Source of the DNA: a virus
Direction: 5' to 3' (one strand)
IMG/VR virus record: IMGVR_UViG_3300035698_019858
Coordinates: 1 to 44,844 of that record
Length of the DNA stretch: 44,844 bases
Below, piece by piece: positions 38,980 through 44,844 of this stretch (position 1 is its first letter; the number at the start of each line of letters is the position of its first letter). A program made the position numbers and the translations under genes. The notes under the pieces are model-generated. The model was not told the DNA's origin. It saw only the letters and a program-made list of their open reading frames with translations, and did no database searches.

Positions 38980-40227
38980 ATGCCTAAGCGAATTCAAGAA
39001 GATCACAAGAAATTCAGAGACGTTGTGTCAGGTCGTACACGCAGAGAACTGAAGCGTCTTATCAAATCAGGTGCTATCGTCCGGCAACGACCAAAAGGCG
39101 GCAAGATGACCATCTCGATTCCAGAAATCGAGATTCCCCGCTTCGTGTTTGGTGACACAGGAGAAGGAATTGGCAGGGGTCCGGGAAAGGAAGGTGATAT
39201 CGTTGGCCGCGATCCCCAGCCGGGAAAAGGAAATCAAGCCGGGTCCGCGCCGGGCGAAGGCATCAATATTCAGATCGACATGGAAGATGTTCTCAAATTC
39301 ATGGAGGAAGAACTCCAACTTCCCAACATGAAACCAAAACCCAATGAAACTTTCGAAGAAGTCAGAATTAAGTACAATGACATCTCGAAAACGGGTCCAG
39401 AATCTCTTCGTCATACTCGTCGAACTATGCTTGAAGCACTCAAGCGATTGGCAATGACAGGTGACTTGGAAAATCTGCATATGGTGCCAAGTTCTAAGGT
39501 GCCAATCAGACTGATCACTCCCATCAACTCGGATCGTCGTTATCGACAGTACCGAGAGATCAAAGTCCCTACCTCGAACGCTGTCATTTTCTTCGCACGA
39601 GACTGTTCGGGTTCGATGGACGATTTCCGTTGTGACATTGTCAGTGACATGGCATGGTGGATCGATTGTTGGATTCGAAAGTTCTACAAACGAGTGGATC
39701 GTTGCTATTTCGTCCACGACACTCGTGCCCAAGAGGTTAATGAAGAGCAATTCTACACCTACCGCTACGGTGGCGGCACGATGTGTTCTTCGGCCTTCAG
39801 AGCGATTGCCGATCAGCTTGAGAATCGGTATCCACCCGAAGCTTACAACATCTATGTTTTCTACTTCTCAGATGGAGACAACTGGGGAGATGACAACAGC
39901 AAGATGGTGAAGATCATGAAGGAGGAATTGGGTCCGCACGTGGTCAACATGATCGGCATCTCCCAGATTTGTTCTTGGCGATACCAAGACAGTGTGAAAC
40001 AGTATGTTGATCAGTGTCTTGCTGATGGGGAGTTGGATAACACCTTTATCCGCACGGCCTATGTAGGGCCAGAAGAGAAGAGTGGCGATGACAACTTTGG
40101 GTTTGGTCATTGGGGTTATGCTCCTGATCTGACAGAAGATGATCGCAACGAACAAATCATTGAAGCCGTTAAGCGATTGCTTTCTGTCGAAAGAGATCGG
40201 TACAAAAGAGCAATTGAGGCGGCGTAA
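38980..40227 (+). CDS. yeaH: YeaH/YhbH-family (DUF444) VWA protein
   Basis: Partner of PrkA in bacteria. 415 residues, close to E. coli YeaH (427). The N-terminal part is basic (KKFRDVVSGRTRRELKRL), then a Gly-rich linker (GEGIGRGPGKEGDIVGRDPQ). The C-terminal VWA domain has a complete MIDAS start, ARDCSGSMDD (D208, S210, S212), followed by FVHDTRAQEV and YGGGTMCSSAFRAI (the MIDAS Thr). ATG at 38980 has gtgag at good spacing; GTG at 38968 is an alternative. Confidence 0.9.
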   Translation: MPKRIQEDHKKFRDVVSGRTRRELKRLIKSGAIVRQRPKGGKMTISIPEIEIPRFVFGDTGEGIGRGPGKEGDIVGRDPQPGKGNQAGSAPGEGINIQIDMEDVLKFMEEELQLPNMKPKPNETFEEVRIKYNDISKTGPESLRHTRRTMLEALKRLAMTGDLENLHMVPSSKVPIRLITPINSDRRYRQYREIKVPTSNAVIFFARDCSGSMDDFRCDIVSDMAWWIDCWIRKFYKRVDRCYFVHDTRAQEVNEEQFYTYRYGGGTMCSSAFRAIADQLENRYPPEAYNIYVFYFSDGDNWGDDNSKMVKIMKEELGPHVVNMIGISQICSWRYQDSVKQYVDQCLADGELDNTFIRTAYVGPEEKSGDDNFGFGHWGYAPDLTEDDRNEQIIEAVKRLLSVERDRYKRAIEAA

Positions 40228-40237
40228 GGAGACGGCG

Positions 40238-41263
40238 ATGCCCACAGATCCACAGGCACTTTATGATGAGTGTTTGGCTGTCTGCCATAACTACGCGAAG
40301 ACAGGGCAGACTATCAAAGCCATGGAAATGCTGAAGGTTCTTAGGAAACTTGATCCAGATAACCCGCTGACTGAATTGTTTGTGGTGGAGACAACTTTGT
40401 TTGGAGGGAGTTATCATCACGATAACCCCCGAGATCCGGTTATTTCCTTTCATGTCAAGGAAGGCGGCGAGGGGTTCTTCGGTCACGATTGGCGCGGCGA
40501 AGATCTCGATGGCAAATCCATTGAGATCTTCGCGGATCAAGGAGCAGGGGATGTAATCATTCTTCTGAGATACCTTCAGGAGATGAAGCGTCGATGGGAT
40601 TGTCGTATAGCCCTGAATTGTTATGGGCACTATCAGATATTGAAAGACAGTCTTTCTGATTTTGATTTCATCGAACGGATCGCGTACAAGCATATCATAT
40701 GTGATTATTGCACAAATCTGTATAGTGTACCCGCGATCCTGAACGGGATGGACGTGTGCTATCCGGCTCATTTTGCAGAACTTCTAGAGAAACCTGTTCC
40801 AGAACAACCTGTGTTTAGGAGCAAGATGATTACTGCCCCATCTTCTGTAAAGAAAATTGGAGTTGTTTGGGAAAGTAACCCCGCGAATTCTTTGCACCAC
40901 AAAAAATCATTAGACCCTGATCTTTTGCGATCATTGAAAGGGAACATGGAGTTGGTGTCCCTACTGCCGGGAAAGGCAGGGTTGGATTTCATTGACGAAA
41001 GAAGAAACATAGAAAGTTTACAGGATACAGTAAAACTCATATCCACATTGGACGCGGTGTTTTCTGTAGATACTGTGACGCTACATCTGGCAGGTAGCAT
41101 GGGAAAAACAACTTTTGGATTATTGGCGTTTGATGCGGATCATCGGTGGGGTTCTGGAGACACAACCCTTTGGTATCCGAGCGTGAGACTGTTTCGTCAA
41201 TCTACAGAAGGTTCTTGGCAAGAGCCTTTAGACGATCTTGCCAAAGCATTAGAAGAAGTGTAG
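40238..41263 (+). CDS. TPR plus GT9-like glycosyltransferase
   Basis: 341 residues, aaggag site 10 nt after yeaH. The first 60 residues form a TPR-like helical hairpin (AKTGQTIKAMEMLKVLRKLD). The rest resembles the tail of heptosyltransferase-like (GT9/GT-B) proteins: KKIGVVWESNPANSLHHKKS, then STLDAVFSVDTVTLHLAGSM, and WYPSVRLFRQSTEGSWQEPL. The sugar donor would be a nucleotide sugar, possibly ADP-heptose given hldE at 31.2 kb. It sits between yeaH and spoVR in the same orientation. Confidence 0.72.
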   Translation: MPTDPQALYDECLAVCHNYAKTGQTIKAMEMLKVLRKLDPDNPLTELFVVETTLFGGSYHHDNPRDPVISFHVKEGGEGFFGHDWRGEDLDGKSIEIFADQGAGDVIILLRYLQEMKRRWDCRIALNCYGHYQILKDSLSDFDFIERIAYKHIICDYCTNLYSVPAILNGMDVCYPAHFAELLEKPVPEQPVFRSKMITAPSSVKKIGVVWESNPANSLHHKKSLDPDLLRSLKGNMELVSLLPGKAGLDFIDERRNIESLQDTVKLISTLDAVFSVDTVTLHLAGSMGKTTFGLLAFDADHRWGSGDTTLWYPSVRLFRQSTEGSWQEPLDDLAKALEEV

Positions 41264-41335
41264 AATACGAACCAGCCCCGTTAGCCTTTTAATGCCATTG
41301 CAGGGGCTTGGTACTTGCAACATTGGAGCTTAATC

Positions 41336-42937
41336 ATGACGAAATCTAGAATGCTCAGTGGAACTTCCCTGCTACAGGGAGATAACACGGTTCCCGGTGT
41401 GCCTGTACATAAAGAACTAGTCGAGCTTCTTCCTGAAATTGAGCGACAATGTCGCAGGATGGGGTTGGATTACTATCCTATCGTGGTTGAGTTCGTTCGT
41501 TATGATGAGATGGCAGAGCTTGCCAGTTACGGTGGCTTTCCTGTTCGGTATCCCCATTGGAAATGGGGAATGGAATACGAGCAGATGGCTCGTGGCTATG
41601 AGTTCAATCAGTTTCGCATCAGTGAAATGGTGATCAACACCAATCCGTGTTACATCTACTGCATGGACTCCAACACGCTGGTCGACAATGTGGATGTGGT
41701 TTGCCATGCCATTGGACACAATGATTTCTTTAAGAACAATATCTTCTTCGGACCCACTGATGGTAATATGATGAATAAGTTGGCCAACCATGGCACACGT
41801 ATTCGTCGCTATATGGCTCGCTGGGGATACGAAGTGGTCACCGAGTTCATTGATCATGTGCTCCGTGTGGAGACTCTCATCGATCCCCAGAAGGCTTGGA
41901 GACCGAAGGTAATCCAGAAGGTCAATGTTCGTGATGAACGTGAATACCGATATCCTCGTCGCATCCATTCCGAAAACGAATACATGGATGAGTGGGTGAA
42001 TCCCAAAAGGTATATTGAGGAAGAGAACGATAAGATCGAGAAGAAAGAGGCTCGGGACTTCCTTGATATGTTCGGCAAGAATGACAGAGATGTCATGGGA
42101 TTCTTGAAAGATCATGCTCCCATGAAACCATGGCAGCAGGATATTATTTCCATGCTCTATGAAGAGAGTATGTATTTTCATCCACAACGTCAAACCAAGA
42201 TGCTCAATGAAGGTTGGGCTTCCTTTGTCGACTACCATCTTCTGTGCAGAGAGGGCATGGCTGCTCTTGGACAAGAAGGGGATGACTGTGGCATCTGGGA
42301 ATACGCCAAGCATAAGATGCTTGTCCTTGGTGGCAAGTACAGCATGAATCCCTACAAGCTCGGATTCGAATTGTTCACTGACATCGAAGAACGATGGAAC
42401 AAAGGGAAGTTCGGAACTGAATGGGAAGATTGCCAAGACATGAAGAAGAAGGCCGAATGGGACACCAAGGCTGGATTGGGCAACGAAAAGATCTTCGAAG
42501 TTCGCCAATACTACAACGACTTTACTGCTATCCAAGAATTCTTCACACAGGAATTCTGTGAAGAGAAGGAGTTCTACGAGTACCGCAAGTTCCCGAATGG
42601 CGAGTGGAAGATAGTAGATCGCGATTTCAAGTCCATTAAAAAGAAGTTGCTCAGCCGATATCTCAACGGCGGATTGCCCGATATCCGACTGACCGACCCG
42701 AACCACCTTGGCAAGGGATGGTTCTTCCTGCAACACAAGTGGGATGGTCGGCCTTTGTATGACAAGTATGCCCGAGAGGTGATGCCTTCGCTGTTCAAGA
42801 TCTGGAAGAACAACATTGTGTTGGCGACCCAGAACATGGACGGGCAAGAATTCACGTACATCTGTGATGGCACTGATCCCGACAAGGACGTACATGTCAT
42901 GAGTCGTGAAGAATATGAGTTGGAGTTTGTAAAATGA
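41336..42937 (+). CDS. spoVR: SpoVR-family protein (YcgB-like)
   Basis: Third partner of the PrkA-YeaH-SpoVR set. 533 residues, close to E. coli YcgB (510). MLNEGWASFVDYHLL is the strongly conserved signature. VVCHAIGHNDFFKNNIFF, KPWQQDIISMLYEESMYFHP and NPYKLGFELFTDIEERWNKG match family blocks. A biochemical activity has not been settled in the family. attggag site before ATG. It overlaps the next small gene (ATGA). Confidence 0.92.
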   Translation: MTKSRMLSGTSLLQGDNTVPGVPVHKELVELLPEIERQCRRMGLDYYPIVVEFVRYDEMAELASYGGFPVRYPHWKWGMEYEQMARGYEFNQFRISEMVINTNPCYIYCMDSNTLVDNVDVVCHAIGHNDFFKNNIFFGPTDGNMMNKLANHGTRIRRYMARWGYEVVTEFIDHVLRVETLIDPQKAWRPKVIQKVNVRDEREYRYPRRIHSENEYMDEWVNPKRYIEEENDKIEKKEARDFLDMFGKNDRDVMGFLKDHAPMKPWQQDIISMLYEESMYFHPQRQTKMLNEGWASFVDYHLLCREGMAALGQEGDDCGIWEYAKHKMLVLGGKYSMNPYKLGFELFTDIEERWNKGKFGTEWEDCQDMKKKAEWDTKAGLGNEKIFEVRQYYNDFTAIQEFFTQEFCEEKEFYEYRKFPNGEWKIVDRDFKSIKKKLLSRYLNGGLPDIRLTDPNHLGKGWFFLQHKWDGRPLYDKYAREVMPSLFKIWKNNIVLATQNMDGQEFTYICDGTDPDKDVHVMSREEYELEFVK

Positions 42938-43122
42938 AGGAATGGTTTGTCGAGATATTAGATCACGAAGACAATTGGATCAAGCTTGATGACGATGTCT
43001 TTGATTCTTTTTCGGAGGCCGAACTTCATGCTCGCGACAGTGGCTTGAGTGACAAAACCCATTACTATCGCATCAACTGCGAGTGGAATGACAGTTTGTC
43101 GTGTTATGGACCTTGTCATTGA
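42934..43122 (+). CDS. Small protein, strand-helix-strand
   Basis: 62 residues, ATGA overlap with spoVR. MKEWFVEILDHEDNWIKLDD, a helix with spaced Ala (SEAELHARDSG), then HYYRINCEWNDS. The layout matches the small proteins at 12-15 kb and 28.7 kb. Unknown role, likely co-translated with SpoVR. Confidence 0.65.
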   Translation: MKEWFVEILDHEDNWIKLDDDVFDSFSEAELHARDSGLSDKTHYYRINCEWNDSLSCYGPCH

Positions 43123-43176
43123 AAATGGAATCTCGTTCACTCTTTTATAGGGTGAACTAAACCCTTGAGGTACGTT

Positions 43177-43587
43177 ATGAAAATGAGTGAAAAAAGGCGA
43201 TTTGCCAAGAAGACGCCAAAGCAATTGGCAAGGAAGCGTAGAAAGAAATCCAAACAGGATCAAATTCGTCAAGAACGTGAAACTGCCATGGTAGTGTACC
43301 TTCTTGACAAAGGGTGGAGTCGTAAAGGCCCTGATGGGGAAGTCTGGACAGCAGATCATTGGAAGCCTCAGAATCACATGGGCGGGTATGACCGTCGATA
43401 TATGATGTCAGCCGAACAATATCCTGATGTGATTCATGCTGTATACCACGTGCGACCTCCTAAGAACTGGCAGTCCGATAAAGCATCTATGACTCTAACT
43501 CAGGCATACAACAATCAAATGCGATTGGATGCCATGGGATTTGAGCGTGCGAAGTCTATCGATGATGACTTGGCTGATTTGCTTTAA
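43177..43587 (+). CDS. Hypothetical basic protein
   Basis: 136 residues from the ATG with ttgagg (MKMSEKRRFAKKTPKQLARK). The first 45 residues are very basic, possibly nucleic-acid binding. The rest has several aromatic residues (WTADHWKPQNHMGGYDRRYM). No recognised domain. It converges with the minus-strand head-like gene (4-nt overlap). Confidence 0.72.
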   Translation: MKMSEKRRFAKKTPKQLARKRRKKSKQDQIRQERETAMVVYLLDKGWSRKGPDGEVWTADHWKPQNHMGGYDRRYMMSAEQYPDVIHAVYHVRPPKNWQSDKASMTLTQAYNNQMRLDAMGFERAKSIDDDLADLL

Positions 43588-44039
43588 TTCTGCCCAAACC
43601 CCTGATCGTTTCCTCCACCATCGGCAGGAACCATATTCGGGTGTTGTTGCATCATATCGGTGTAGTCTCGATCTTCAGCGTCCCCAAGGGCATCATCTTG
43701 ATGTCCGGGGTCGTTGTCGCTCATCTTGATCTCGTCCCACGCCGACTTCAACTGATCCCACATTTGTTTGAATTGGTTGAGTTTGGGAGTTTCTGAGTCA
43801 TCGCCATCCGGCAAGTTGTTGTCTAAGTGCTCAATTTCTGAGTCAATGGCGAGCATAGCATCTTGCTCTCTTTTGGACTTAGTCTCTATTTCCTGAGCGT
43901 CAACTTGAGGCTGAAGACCAGTCTGTCGGACTTGATCTGAAGCCGGTGTGTTGCTGCCGCGTACAGGTGGCATCATCTCGGGCATCTGCGATCCCATGCT
44001 GCCACCTTCCATGTCCTCTACCCAGTTCTTAAAGCTCAT
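43584..44039 (-). CDS. Putative head-associated protein with CTS-like N-terminus
   Basis: 151 residues from the ATG (MSFKNWVEDMEGGSMGSQMP), the CTS-like pattern. Met/Pro/Gln-rich, then a charged helix (FKQMWDQLKSAWDEIKMSD) and a polar tail. Probably largely disordered. A TAAATA-type box (44101-44106, minus strand) is about 60 nt upstream. It lies beside the ClpP-like protease gene. Confidence 0.68.
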   Translation of the reverse strand: MSFKNWVEDMEGGSMGSQMPEMMPPVRGSNTPASDQVRQTGLQPQVDAQEIETKSKREQDAMLAIDSEIEHLDNNLPDGDDSETPKLNQFKQMWDQLKSAWDEIKMSDNDPGHQDDALGDAEDRDYTDMMQQHPNMVPADGGGNDQGFGQN

Positions 44040-44169
44040 GATATTAAATTCCCAGTAGTTCTGTTGTTGCAAGTATAAAGCCCATGCAATGGCATCAGAA
44101 TATTTACGGTTCTAGACATGGATTTTCTCTAATAGATATAGGAGGCCCCAGACTTTCGGAGACAAATAC

Positions 44170-44844
44170 ATGCCAAGACAGTCAAAAGATCAAGTTCTGT
44201 ATGATGCCCACAATCACGGAGTCAACTTAAATCTACGTGATATCTATCTGCATTCTTATTATCAGAAGGACGAATTTGAAGAACCGGGCGTGGATTACAG
44301 ACAAGCCGTCACGTTTATTAAGAACCTTCATGTGTTGGATAATCACCCTCATAAATCAATTTTAGTGCATCTCCATAGTATCGGAGGAGACTGGGACAAC
44401 GGTATGGCGATCTTCAATGCTATTCAATTCGCCCAGTCATACATCACTATGTTGTCTTATTCTCAGGCATCTTCAATGAGTGGGATTATCTTTCAGGCAG
44501 CCGAGTTTCGCTGTATGATGCCGGATTGTCACTTCTTAATGCACCACGGTGCTAGTGCATGGGGTTCTGGACATCCGTTCGCTAATAAGACTGCCGCCGA
44601 CTTTGAGATGAAGGCATGTAAGAGGATGCTGGAGATATTTGCTGGTAGGTCTTGGGATACAGGTGTATTTTTCACTCGCAAGAAATCTTCTACTGCACAG
44701 ACAGCTTACAACTTTTTTGACAAAAAACTTAAAGAAACTGTCGATTGGTTCCTTTCTGCTGAAGAGGCATTGTTCTACGGTCTTACAGATGCTATACTCG
44801 GATGTAAAGAATACCCGGATTTGCCTGCTCTAAGGAATGGGTAG
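44170..44844 (+). CDS. ClpP-family serine protease
   Basis: 224 residues, ending at the window edge with its stop. Strands of the ClpP fold include SILVHLHSIGGDWDNGMAIF. Nucleophile Ser102 in YSQASSMSGII; base His125 in CHFLMHHGAS; the acidic partner is likely the Asp in ETVDWFLSAEEALFYGLTD, which matches the ClpP end motif well. Ribosome site ggag at a distance, cggagacaaatac. ClpP-like proteases serve as head maturation proteases in some phages, and nearby CTS-like proteins would be natural substrates. Alternatively it acts on host proteins with ClpX/A. Confidence 0.85.
   Translation: MPRQSKDQVLYDAHNHGVNLNLRDIYLHSYYQKDEFEEPGVDYRQAVTFIKNLHVLDNHPHKSILVHLHSIGGDWDNGMAIFNAIQFAQSYITMLSYSQASSMSGIIFQAAEFRCMMPDCHFLMHHGASAWGSGHPFANKTAADFEMKACKRMLEIFAGRSWDTGVFFTRKKSSTAQTAYNFFDKKLKETVDWFLSAEEALFYGLTDAILGCKEYPDLPALRNG

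Noticed and set aside
41268-41320. agcccc / ggggct pairing between the glycosyltransferase and spoVR genes
   Set aside because: Only 6 bp with a loop of more than 20 nt and no T-run.
41417-42895. Long antisense open frame (492 codons) across spoVR
   Set aside because: Codon-mirror shadow of a firmly identified gene; no ribosome site or known domain.
43136-43159. Inverted repeat gttcact / gggtgaac after the 42934 gene
   Set aside because: Imperfect stem and no T-run, so not called as a terminator.
1-44844. tRNA genes, CRISPR arrays and insertion sequences
   Set aside because: No cloverleaf with a GGTTCGA-type T arm, no regularly spaced repeats and no transposase were found on reading both strands.

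Overview
The window looks like part of the genome of a large tailed bacteriophage, probably a myovirus with T4-like replication genes that infects a Gram-negative bacterium. The reasons are the dense packing of mostly plus-strand genes with ATGA/GTGA stop-start overlaps, a DnaB/gp41-type helicase, a gp32-type ssDNA-binding protein, a UvsX/RecA recombinase, a phage-type dNMP kinase, thymidylate synthase and dihydrofolate reductase, many homing nucleases, and no housekeeping, tRNA or rRNA genes. Both window edges cut through a longer genome: the helicase is open to the left edge, and a ClpP-like gene ends exactly at the right edge.

Layout. 1-8.1 kb is a replication/recombination block: helicase interrupted by an intein in its Walker A loop, unknown proteins, a structured ncRNA candidate between two terminators, gp32-like SSB and UvsX. 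8.2-16 kb is accessory: a methyltransferase, an amidoligase, a Ski2-like helicase, and a run of small proteins whose stop/start junctions are repeated. 15.9-21.5 kb holds thioredoxin, a lipoprotein, zinc ribbons, an HNH plus LAGLIDADG insertion just before the dNMP kinase, a cupin, and a possible -1 frameshift gene. 21.5-27.5 kb is mostly minus strand and carries possible head proteins, a zinc-finger/TnsA-like nuclease and two more LAGLIDADG genes. 27.6-32.7 kb holds thyA, small proteins, folA and hldE. 32.6-33.7 kb has two HNH genes and a tiny lipoprotein on the minus strand.

34.5-43 kb is the most unusual part. It carries a complete PrkA (YeaG) kinase - YeaH/DUF444 VWA protein - SpoVR (YcgB) set, normally a bacterial stress/sporulation module. 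Between its members lie a D12-class adenine methylase translationally coupled to two tandem paralogues with a nuclease-like motif pattern, and a TPR/GT9-like glycosyltransferase. With hldE, the glycosyltransferase suggests phage-directed ADP-heptose chemistry. The window ends with a further head-like protein and the ClpP-like protease.

Two sequence-level patterns recur. Seven proteins start with a short motif (M-x(1-2)-F-[KR]-x-[FW]-[ILMV] or close to it) resembling the capsid-targeting peptide of T4 internal proteins, and some sit behind ATAAATA late-promoter-like boxes. Separately, at least six genes without a Shine-Dalgarno sequence have a TATATA-like hexamer exactly 5 nt before ATG, suggesting leaderless mRNAs; the same box lies 5 nt before the predicted start of the ncRNA.
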